DNA from: JADHUC01 sp964617665
GTDB taxonomy: Bacteria > Planctomycetota > Planctomycetia > Pirellulales > Pirellulaceae
DNA: 22,995 bases
NCBI GenBank assembly: GCA_964617665.1
Contig: CAZUAH010000198.1
Coordinates: 1 to 22,995 of the forward strand
Reading direction: 5' to 3'
Each line of letters starts with the position of its first letter. The stretch's first letter is position 1. The notes beneath the pieces are model-generated. The model searched no databases. It was not told the DNA's origin and was given only the letters and a program-made list of their open reading frames with translations. Below, piece after piece: positions 7,319 through 14,125 of the stretch. The position numbers and the translations under genes were made by a program.

Positions 7319-7996
7319 ATGCCCGTTGAACAGCAGACCGAAGCAGAAGAGGCCGTCATTCTGGACGGTGGCGGAACCACCGCGAGCGCGCACATCGAGA
7401 AACTGGTGCCCGTCGCCCGGTTCCAAGATGCCTACGCGTTTCACCTCGTGTGCTCCATGGCTGAACTGCTTCTCGACGAGCGTGGGCGCCTGATCCCCGA
7501 CCTCCCCGCCATCCCTCACGCCGAGGGAGTCAACGGCGCATTCGGAACAGGCAATCCCGGTCGCGCGCTGGACATCGCCCGCAAGAAGGGGCGTAAGGTC
7601 ATCCCGCACTCGTTCCCGTGCAAGGCATGGGACAAGGATCGGGCCGGCTATCTGTCCCGCTCCCTCGCCGGCACCGACCGCAACGGTGAAGAGGTCCACT
7701 GCTACCACGACTGCTGGCACAAGCCCGTTTTCGTCGGCTCCCGGTTCATCCGGTGGGACTTCGACGATAAGGGCTGGGCCGATTTCCGCCAGCGCGTCCT
7801 CGCCTGGATGCTCGAGCAGGACGGGATCGACTCGGTCCCCGACATCTTCCAGGACATGGCTCGCAAGAAGATCGAGACCGAACTCGCCAGCCTGTCCAAG
7901 AACTCCCCGTTGTACGAGGAACGGAAAGCCGCCCTCCAGCAGCGGCTGAATCCCCCGAAGCCAACCTCCAAGAGGAAGCGGCCCGCGAAGGGCTGA
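7319..7996 (+). CDS. Unknown protein with Cys/His cluster, downstream of capsid
   Basis: I cannot assign a function to this 225-residue protein. The ATG follows GAGGAGG at good spacing. The middle contains a compact cluster HCYHDCWH (127-134), which has the right residues for a metal site. Around it are aromatic and basic stretches (KPVFVGSRFIRWDF) and a helical region (about 150-205). The C-terminus is a lysine/arginine/proline tail (KPTSKRKRPAKG). The place between capsid and decoration genes suggests a head or neck component, and the basic tail could contact DNA or RNA. There is no signal peptide or membrane segment. Confidence 0.7.
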   Translation: MPVEQQTEAEEAVILDGGGTTASAHIEKLVPVARFQDAYAFHLVCSMAELLLDERGRLIPDLPAIPHAEGVNGAFGTGNPGRALDIARKKGRKVIPHSFPCKAWDKDRAGYLSRSLAGTDRNGEEVHCYHDCWHKPVFVGSRFIRWDFDDKGWADFRQRVLAWMLEQDGIDSVPDIFQDMARKKIETELASLSKNSPLYEERKAALQQRLNPPKPTSKRKRPAKG

Positions 7997-8048
7997 CCCA
8001 ACATCATCGCATGTCTGACCCGAAAGGGTGAGTCACGGGAGACTGAGC

Positions 8049-8972
8049 ATGTCTGATCGCAATCGCCCCGGAGCCCGGCCGCACGGCCTCGCCCTTCGCA
8101 CGTCCTACAACAGCAGCGCCCTCGACGCGGAGCCGATGTTCCTCGGCGGGACCGGCGCCCCCTCGAGCGGCACCTACGGCGGAAAGACCCTTGCCAGCAC
8201 CCAGGCAGGCGTCCTCGTTCGTGGAGATGCCCCGACCCCGGCGGACATGCTGACCCTGACCCAGGACGGCGGAACCACCCTCGAGAAGGTCGTGATCGAC
8301 CCCGGGCCCTCGCGCTACTCACTCGAGTACCAGGCGGGCGAAGACGGGCTCATCGCTCTGTCGGCCTCCGCTGCCTACATCGTCTCGCGCTACTTCGAGA
8401 TCCTGGGCACCAACGCCAGCGACGACGACGTGACCTACAACGCCGAAGGCGGCCTCACCCTCGAGACCGACGGCGGCTCTGGCGATCAGGTCATCGTGCT
8501 CCCCCACCTGACCGCCGGCCTGTCTCCCTGGACCGCCACCACCTGGGGCACCGACAAGGAAACCCATTGGGAGTGCGTCATCACTCTGGGCTCCGACATC
8601 ACCGCTATGACGGTCTGGGCCGGTCTCAAGCTCACCAACACCAGCGTCACCGCCACCGACGCCGATCAGGCGTTTATCCGCTACCAGGACACCGTCGCGG
8701 CTGGCAACTTCCAGGCGGTGAGCTCCATCGGCGGCACCGACACCGAGACCGATAGCGGCGTGGCCGCTGCGGCCGATACTCGCTACGTCCTGCGGATCGT
8801 CATCCTCGCCGACCGGACCGCGAAGTTCTACATCGACGACACCCTCGTTGAGACCACCGCGGCCCTGACCAATACCATCGACCTGATCCCCTACATCGGC
8901 GTCCAGGACGACGGCGCGGCGGCTCGGTCCATCGTGTTCCACAGCCAGAAGATCAGCCGCAACGTGGGTTAG
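8049..8972 (+). CDS. Lectin-fold virion protein, probable head decoration or fibre
   Basis: The 307-residue protein has a Gly/Ser-rich N-terminal part (about 1-110, GGTGAPSSGTYGGK) and a beta-rich C-terminal domain (about 125-305). The end of that domain carries the pattern I associate with concanavalin/LamG-like jelly rolls of phage structural proteins: TAKFYIDDTLVETT, then LIPYIGVQ, then a final strand before KISRNVG. I use the ATG at 8049 because GGGAG lies seven bases upstream; the GTG at 8028 would only add seven residues and lacks a site. Between capsid and connector genes such proteins usually coat or protrude from the head. Glycan binding is possible but inferred from fold only. Confidence 0.55.
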   Translation: MSDRNRPGARPHGLALRTSYNSSALDAEPMFLGGTGAPSSGTYGGKTLASTQAGVLVRGDAPTPADMLTLTQDGGTTLEKVVIDPGPSRYSLEYQAGEDGLIALSASAAYIVSRYFEILGTNASDDDVTYNAEGGLTLETDGGSGDQVIVLPHLTAGLSPWTATTWGTDKETHWECVITLGSDITAMTVWAGLKLTNTSVTATDADQAFIRYQDTVAAGNFQAVSSIGGTDTETDSGVAAAADTRYVLRIVILADRTAKFYIDDTLVETTAALTNTIDLIPYIGVQDDGAAARSIVFHSQKISRNVG

Positions 8973-8975
8973 CGA

Positions 8976-9719
8976 ATGACCGTTACCACGACCTATGCCC
9001 TGGACATCCCGCATCCGTACCTCCTGGTACGGGGTGCCCAGCAGACGATCACCGCGCCGATCCGCTACGGGTCGGGCGGGGATCTCGTGGCGCCAACTGA
9101 GGCAGGGTCAACGGTCACGATCTACCGGCCAAACGGCACAGAGTTTGTCTCCGCTGCGGCGGTGACTGTCACCTCCTCGACTGCGAGCTATACGCTCACG
9201 CCGACCGCAGCGGAGACGCTTGGGGAAGGCTGGCGGGTGGTGTGGTCGCTGCTGTTCGGAGCGGAGACGGTCATCCGGCAGTCTACCGCGATGCTCTGCC
9301 AGTACCTCCCGTTTCCTGTCATCAGCGAGCGGGAAGTGTACGAAGAGGAACCGGAACTCCGCTACCGGGTCCCGCAGGCCCAGGGCGACAAGGGTACGGA
9401 CGAGGGCTGGCAGCCGCAGATCGACGCAGCCTGGCACGCCATCCAGCGAAAGCTCATCGAGCAGGGTGACCGTCCCTGGCGCATCATCGAGCCCACGGAC
9501 CTGCATGACATCCTGCTGTTCGGCGTGCTCAAGCGGGCCTGTAAGTCCATCACCGCCGACCCCGAGGGCGTGTGGCAGGACAAGGCACGCGGCTACATGT
9601 TCGACGAGCGTGACGCCTGGGCCCGGCTACGGGTTCAGTACCTCGACCAGGAAGCCGGCACCCGTCGCGCCGCCTCCGCTGTGATTCGCCTCGCACCCGT
9701 GGGGCGCCCGTCATGGTGA
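8976..9719 (+). CDS. Head-tail connector (adaptor) protein
   Basis: Residues about 15-110 are beta-rich and look Ig-like (TVTIYRPNGTEFVSA, then a WRVVWSLLFG strand). Residues 120-225 are helical with the feel of gp6/gp15-type adaptors, which form the ring under the portal: a helix with WHAIQRKLIEQGDRPWRI, then DLHDILLFGVLKRACKSI, then a segment ending ARGYMFDERDAWARLRVQYL. The position after the head genes supports this. The ATG at 8976 has only a weak ribosome site and lies three bases after the preceding stop, so coupling is likely. The gene overlaps the next one by seven bases. Confidence 0.6.
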   Translation: MTVTTTYALDIPHPYLLVRGAQQTITAPIRYGSGGDLVAPTEAGSTVTIYRPNGTEFVSAAAVTVTSSTASYTLTPTAAETLGEGWRVVWSLLFGAETVIRQSTAMLCQYLPFPVISEREVYEEEPELRYRVPQAQGDKGTDEGWQPQIDAAWHAIQRKLIEQGDRPWRIIEPTDLHDILLFGVLKRACKSITADPEGVWQDKARGYMFDERDAWARLRVQYLDQEAGTRRAASAVIRLAPVGRPSW

Positions 9720-10141
9720 GATACACCGACATCCTCGACGGCATCGCCGACAAGCTCGAGAGCCTGGACACCTCCGGCTATCAGTGGGCGGCTACCGACG
9801 AGTGGAAGCGCGCCAGAACGGTCAACGCCGAACGCATGGGGACCCGTCACCTCGAGTTTTGGATCGAGTTGAACCAGGCGGACATCGAGGGCGCGGGCGG
9901 CCTGTTCCACTCTACCGGGGAACTGGTGGTCACCTGCCGCTACGTGCTGGACGATGCCTACACCTCACAGGGCCGAATTCTGGACGCCGCACTCCACGCG
10001 ATGCAGGCGCTACAGGAATGGAACCTCCCCGCCGCGGAAGCCCGCACGCTCCCACGGGGCCACCGCATCGACAACAGCAACAGCGAGCTCGTTGCGCTCG
10101 TGATTCCCTTCACCCTCCGCATCTGCAAATGGAGAGCCTGA
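9713..10141 (+). CDS. Probable tail terminator / neck protein
   Basis: This 142-residue alpha/beta protein lies between connector and tail-tube genes. Starting with a helix (YTDILDGIADKLESL), it continues into strands (LEFWIELNQ, TGELVVTCRYVL), a helix (RILDAALHAMQALQEW) and a final strand (ELVALVIPFTLRICKW). That order matches tail terminator proteins of the gpU type, which cap the tail tube and join it to the head. I see no unique motif, so the call is from fold pattern and position. The start overlaps the preceding gene by seven bases. Confidence 0.55.
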   Translation: MVRYTDILDGIADKLESLDTSGYQWAATDEWKRARTVNAERMGTRHLEFWIELNQADIEGAGGLFHSTGELVVTCRYVLDDAYTSQGRILDAALHAMQALQEWNLPAAEARTLPRGHRIDNSNSELVALVIPFTLRICKWRA

Positions 10142-10142
10142 C

Positions 10143-10634
10143 ATGGCTACCGAAGTCGCCGCGCACGTCCGCATCCTGTTCGAGGCCACCACCAAGGCCA
10201 CGAGCCCCCACCAGCCGTCTCCCGTCACAGACAAGATCGACAGTGAGCGCCGCTGGACTGACGGCACCGCGTCCGGCCAGGTTGACCGCGTCTACCGGCA
10301 CGACGGCACCCTCGGGGCCGGCGCTACCGACGACTTCGACCTGCTGGCTGCCGGCGGTCTTACCGACGTGTTCGAGCAGGCGATCGACGCCGACGAACTG
10401 AAGGCCATCGCCATCGTATGCAACACCGGCGAGATCGAGTTCCGCGGTGACGCCGCGAACCAGATCAGCCTCTTCACTGCTGTCAGCGAGGGGATCACCT
10501 TGAGCGCCGGCCAGGCCGCCGGCTTCAACCTCGGCGCAACCGGGATCGATGTCACCACTAACAGCAAGTTCGAGGTGTTCGATTCCGACGGCGGTGGGTC
10601 CACTTACTCCCTCTTCCTCATCGCCGCCCAGTAG
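10143..10634 (+). CDS. Beta-rich virion protein of unknown role
   Basis: The 163-residue protein starts one base after the preceding stop. It appears to be nearly all beta: HVRILFEATTKA, VDRVYRHDGTL, DDFDLLAAGG, then a repeated Gly-turn pattern (SEGITLSAGQAAGFN, SKFEVFDSDGGGSTYSLFLIAA). The C-terminal half resembles small sandwich domains seen in phage tail-associated proteins, with a strand, a GITLSAG turn and a terminal strand. It sits immediately before the probable tail-tube gene. A tail decoration, a minor tube protein or a fibre anchor are all possible; I recognise no family. Confidence 0.65.
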   Translation: MATEVAAHVRILFEATTKATSPHQPSPVTDKIDSERRWTDGTASGQVDRVYRHDGTLGAGATDDFDLLAAGGLTDVFEQAIDADELKAIAIVCNTGEIEFRGDAANQISLFTAVSEGITLSAGQAAGFNLGATGIDVTTNSKFEVFDSDGGGSTYSLFLIAAQ

Positions 10635-10643
10635 GAGGGCACC

Positions 10644-11132
10644 ATGGCTGCTTCCACCATCGTCAAGAACTTCACCGACGGCGCCATCACCGGGGCCGAC
10701 GACAACGGCAACAGCGGAACCGTCAACTGCGCCGCCGGCGACTTCTCGGTCTCTGGCCTCATGGCCGACGGTCGCAACGTGGCAGACTACGAGAGCCGCG
10801 GGTCCCTGTGCTCAGTTCGCAAGACGACCCGGGCATACCCGCAGATCAGCTTCTCGGCTCACTACCGCGAAGCCTGGGACGCCTCGGGGTTTAAGGCTCT
10901 GGCCCTGGGCATGACCGCCGGGTTCGTCTCCACGCTGGCCAGCAAGGGAGACGCCGACGCGATCGACATCACCTTCACCAGCAACTACGACGCCGAGACG
11001 CATACTTGGGTGTTCGAGGACTGCGTGGCTACCTTCGACTTCACCGAGGGCGACCCGTCCGCGGAGTCGTACACCTTCGATGTCAAGGGTAAGGTCAGCC
11101 TGGACGGCAACGACGTGATCGCCACCCCGTAA
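10644..11132 (+). CDS. Probable major tail (tube) protein
   Basis: At 162 residues with high beta content, this fits the tube protein that polymerises into hexameric rings of a siphovirus tail. It lies directly before the chaperone pair and tape measure, the standard place. Visible strands include ASTIVKNFTDGAITG, YPQISFSAHYRE and TFDVKGKVSLDG. The pattern of an insertion-type loop after the first strands and a final conserved strand pair is typical of the family. A good site (GGAGGG) precedes the ATG. Codons are strongly C-ending, consistent with high expression. The preceding gene is a less likely alternative for the tube. Confidence 0.6.
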   Translation: MAASTIVKNFTDGAITGADDNGNSGTVNCAAGDFSVSGLMADGRNVADYESRGSLCSVRKTTRAYPQISFSAHYREAWDASGFKALALGMTAGFVSTLASKGDADAIDITFTSNYDAETHTWVFEDCVATFDFTEGDPSAESYTFDVKGKVSLDGNDVIATP

Positions 11133-11160
11133 GCCCGCATCCAGTCCGCGAGGAGGATTC

Positions 11161-11550
11161 ATGGACGCCCCCACAATCACGATCGGAAAGCACCCGGTAA
11201 CGCTGGTCAAGCCGTCGCCCATGGCGGCGCTGGCCATCACCAGGGACGCGAGCGCCATCGAGGCCATGAGCCCGGCCGAAAGCATCGCGCTCGGATGCAC
11301 GGCTCTTGCCATCTGCTGGCCAGCTGACAAGACATGGTGCGGGAAGGTCCCGCCGCGCAAGTGGCGACCCTCTACCCGTGTCGATGACTACGGCCAGGGC
11401 GTGTTCGATGATCTGATGGCTGCTGGCGCCGGGATCTCCGCTATCGTTCAGGCTGGCGGCGCTGCCTACAACTGGGCCCTGTCTACCCTCGTGGCCGCTG
11501 ATGAGGTCGCCGCGCAAAAGGATTTCTCCGAAGCCCCCGCGGGGGGCTGA
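11161..11550 (+). CDS. Tail assembly chaperone (gpG-like)
   Basis: This is the first of the two overlapping genes found between tail tube and tape measure in long-tailed phages. Such chaperones coat the tape-measure protein during tail assembly and are absent from the finished virion. The 129-residue product is helical after a short beta start (APTITIGKHPVTLVKPSP). Its site GAGGAGG is strong. The last codons GGG-GGC-TGA carry a slippery heptamer GGGGGGC in the correct phase for a -1 shift into the following short frame. The family call rests on position, the overlapping second frame and the slippery site. Confidence 0.75.
   Translation: MDAPTITIGKHPVTLVKPSPMAALAITRDASAIEAMSPAESIALGCTALAICWPADKTWCGKVPPRKWRPSTRVDDYGQGVFDDLMAAGAGISAIVQAGGAAYNWALSTLVAADEVAAQKDFSEAPAGG
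11541..11547 (+). other. Programmed -1 frameshift site GGGGGGC
   Basis: In the zero frame the sequence reads G-GGG-GGC-TGA, an X-XXY-YYZ heptamer ending one base before the stop codon. A one-base slip back makes the next codons CTG-ATG-CGC, the frame of the 51-codon downstream ORF. The fusion would be 129 + 52 = 181 residues. The position between tube and tape measure is where this frameshift is conserved in tailed phages. Confidence 0.75.
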
Positions 11551-11705
11551 TGCGCGTAGTCCTGGCCATCTGTCGCGAGTATGGCCAGGCCCCGTCATGG
11601 TGGCAGGATCAGGGCACAGACGACCAAGCGCTGATGCTCGCGGACTATGAGCGACGGGTAGAGGACCAGCGAAAGGCCAACAAGCGGAGGAAGGGCAGAC
11701 GATGA
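11550..11705 (+). CDS. Tail assembly chaperone extension (T domain, frameshift product)
   Basis: This 51-codon frame runs MRVVLAICREYG to a basic tail ending KRRKGRR, with a core APSWWQDQGTDDQALMLADY. A Trp-rich segment followed by D-x-A-L-L-A-D-Y is a pattern I associate with the T part of the gpG/gpGT chaperones, which contacts the tube protein. It can be reached by the -1 slip at 11541-11547 or by reinitiation at the TGATG overlap. Both are possible together, but a frameshift fits what is known of the family. Its stop overlaps the next ATG as ATGA. Confidence 0.7.
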   Translation: MRVVLAICREYGQAPSWWQDQGTDDQALMLADYERRVEDQRKANKRRKGRR

Positions 11706-12127
11706 CGACCCCGATCCGCTACAGCAACGGACGCGCCACGGTGAAGACCGATGGCGTGCTCGAGGCAGCGATCCGGAACATGCTGAACAAGTATGCCCCG
11801 ACCATCACGGAGACCCTCGAGCGTGACGTGACAGAGGTCACCGAGGGCGCCCGGAAGCGGTGGCCGCGCAAGAGCGGGGATAGCGCCATCGCGCTTGAGT
11901 CGTACATCTTCATCAAGGGCAACACGATCGGCGCCGCCATCGAGAACCCGATCCGAAAGCAGGGCGTGGGCTACGCCTACCTCATCAAGTCGGGCAAGGT
12001 GGGCAGGACCAAGAAGGGCCGTCCTCGCCGCCCGTGGGATGTGCTGGTGCTGCGCCCGCTCAAGAAGCGCCGTAAGAAGATGGCCCGAGAACTGGCGCAT
12101 GAGATCGCGTCCCTGATCAAGGTGTAG
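11702..12127 (+). CDS. gp10-like tail completion / head-tail joining protein
   Basis: The 141-residue basic protein resembles the HK97 gp10-like family in layout: a helix with ARKRWPRKSGDSA, strands (YIFIKGNTIGAAIENP), the YAYLIKSG segment that corresponds to the usual YA-x-x-x-E-x-G, and a C-terminal amphipathic helix (KKMARELAHEIASLI). That family usually lies in the neck gene cluster before the tail tube; here it sits after the chaperones and before the tape measure. The very basic stretch around 100-130 may bind DNA. It starts inside an ATGA overlap with the chaperone extension. Confidence 0.5.
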   Translation: MTTPIRYSNGRATVKTDGVLEAAIRNMLNKYAPTITETLERDVTEVTEGARKRWPRKSGDSAIALESYIFIKGNTIGAAIENPIRKQGVGYAYLIKSGKVGRTKKGRPRRPWDVLVLRPLKKRRKKMARELAHEIASLIKV

Positions 12128-12129
12128 TC

Positions 12130-14124
12130 ATGGCCGCCCAGGAAACCGCAAAGATTACGCTCGAGGTCGAGACCAAAAACCTAAAGGCCAAACTCAAGGA
12201 GGCCAGCGGGGTTTCAGAGGAAGAGTTCAAGCGCATCAGCAAGGCGCTTGACAAGTCGCTTCGGGATCAGGAGAAAGCGGCAGCCAGAACCGCCAAGAAG
12301 AATCAGCGATCGTGGCGTCAGGTCAAGAAGTCCCTAACCGCCGTTACTGGCGCCGTTACCGTCCTCACTGCCGCCGTCGTCAGCATGGGTTCCGCGCTTG
12401 CTGCAGCGACGAAGGATGTCATCGACTACCGCAACGAGCTGTCAGACGCGGCAGCTCGCACCGGCTTGGCGGCCGAAACCTTGCAGGCGCTCAAGCAGGC
12501 GGCAGAGGGTAGCGGCCAGGAGTTCAACGCTGTAGCCACCGCAGCGCAGCGTATCCCCAAGCTGTTGGCGGATGTCGAGGCGGGCCTGACCACAGCGACC
12601 CGCGCTTTCGATAACCTCGGAGTCGCGACCCACAACGCCGACGGGACCATGCGGGACGCTGACGATGTCCTGACGGATGTCGTCGGAGCTCTGGGCAGCA
12701 TCGAGGACGAGACCACCAGAGCCGCGCGGGCGATGGACCTGTTCGGCCGCTCTGGCGGCAAGTTCATCCAGGCTGTCGGCGGCGGCGCTGAGCAGATGGA
12801 AGCCCTGGTCAACTTCACGAACAAGTGGGGCGTGTCCACGGCGCCGGAAGCCCTGGAAGCTGCCGACCGGATGCAGAAGGAGATCGCGGCCGTTGGGACA
12901 GTGTGGCGCGGCGCAAAGGATCGGCTTCTCGACTACATCGTCACATCGTCCAGCCTTGAAATCGTTGCAACCACGATCGTGGGCTACTCGACAACGGCTA
13001 TCAAGTTTGTAGACCTGCTCGGGGAGCGACTGTCAGTTCTGCTGTCCACGTTCAAGGCGATGGCCTCTGCGGACAGTCCGCTCGAGGCTGCGCGGCTCGG
13101 GCTGGACGCCTATACACAGGCCATCGGCTTTGCGGGCGGCGGGGCGCTCGACCTTGCCTCCGCTATGGTAACTGGACGAGAAAGAGCGCAGGAACTCCGT
13201 AAGGGCTGGTCCGAACTAATGGACAGCCTCGGCACTCGTGGCGACGGCGGCGTCGATGGCGGAGGGCTCCCTGGCGCGGCCGATGGCGCAGAGGAAGCCG
13301 CGAAGGCGCTCGAGCAGGTAGCGAAGATCACGAAGCAGGCCGGTTCGGATCTGCTGACCCCTATCGACAAGGTCAACGAAAGCCTGCGCGAACAGGCGAA
13401 CATCCTCGGCGGCCTGATCATCGACTACGGCCTCGAGTCGAAGGTAGGGCAGGCGGCAAACGACGCGCTGACAGCCATCACGGAGCGTGCGGCCCGCGAC
13501 CGCCAGAGAATTCAGGACGAGGCGTCCGCTGCGCGCATTCTTGCCGCCCAGGAAGAGGCGCAGCGGTTGCTCGACATCGAGATGGCGCTCAACGAAAGCA
13601 AGATGACGCTTGCAAGCAGCATAGCGTCAGCCGTCGTTGACATCGCCGGATGGGCAACAGACGAGCAGGGCAGGATCACGATGAAGGGGTGGGCTGTTCG
13701 GTCAGCCGCTGCAATCGTCGAGGCCGGGCTCAACGTAGCAAGCGCCATCAGCAACGCCTCGACAGTCCCGCCCCCCGCTACTCCGTTCGCCATGGCTGCC
13801 GCGGCCGTGCAGTCAGGCGCCGCGCTTGCTGGCGTGGTTGCTGCTGCTTCGAAGTCAATCCCCCAAGCCTACACCGGCATCGACATCCCTTACGCGGCGT
13901 CCACCGGGACGCCCATCATCGCCCACCCTGGCGAGAGCGTGATCGACAGGACCTCGACGGAACAGCTGCGGCACATGGGCGAGACCTACGTGCAGACCTG
14001 GATCGGTGGCCGTCAGGTTGCAGACACGGTAGCCGAACAGGTGCACCGCGGCGGTCCTCTCACCGCGCAGATCAGCCGCAGGGCCGGACGCCTCGGGCAC
14101 ACCTCGCAGTACAGGAGCGTTTGA
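12130..14124 (+). CDS. Tail tape measure protein
   Basis: This sets the tail length and occupies the lumen of the tube until DNA ejection. Residues 1-65 are a charged coiled coil (LKAKLKEASGVSEEEFKRIS). Residues 69-94 form the first hydrophobic stretch, 100-290 are Ala-rich helices, and a second long hydrophobic Ala/Val region lies at about 523-577. The C-terminal GTPIIAHPGESVIDR (about 592-606) is a signature I associate with tape-measure C-termini. At 664 residues, the common rule of about 1.5 Angstrom per residue predicts a tail near 100 nm. There is no obvious peptidase or lysozyme domain. The gene lies two bases after its neighbour. Confidence 0.9.
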   Translation: MAAQETAKITLEVETKNLKAKLKEASGVSEEEFKRISKALDKSLRDQEKAAARTAKKNQRSWRQVKKSLTAVTGAVTVLTAAVVSMGSALAAATKDVIDYRNELSDAAARTGLAAETLQALKQAAEGSGQEFNAVATAAQRIPKLLADVEAGLTTATRAFDNLGVATHNADGTMRDADDVLTDVVGALGSIEDETTRAARAMDLFGRSGGKFIQAVGGGAEQMEALVNFTNKWGVSTAPEALEAADRMQKEIAAVGTVWRGAKDRLLDYIVTSSSLEIVATTIVGYSTTAIKFVDLLGERLSVLLSTFKAMASADSPLEAARLGLDAYTQAIGFAGGGALDLASAMVTGRERAQELRKGWSELMDSLGTRGDGGVDGGGLPGAADGAEEAAKALEQVAKITKQAGSDLLTPIDKVNESLREQANILGGLIIDYGLESKVGQAANDALTAITERAARDRQRIQDEASAARILAAQEEAQRLLDIEMALNESKMTLASSIASAVVDIAGWATDEQGRITMKGWAVRSAAAIVEAGLNVASAISNASTVPPPATPFAMAAAAVQSGAALAGVVAAASKSIPQAYTGIDIPYAASTGTPIIAHPGESVIDRTSTEQLRHMGETYVQTWIGGRQVADTVAEQVHRGGPLTAQISRRAGRLGHTSQYRSV

Positions 14125-14125
14125 T

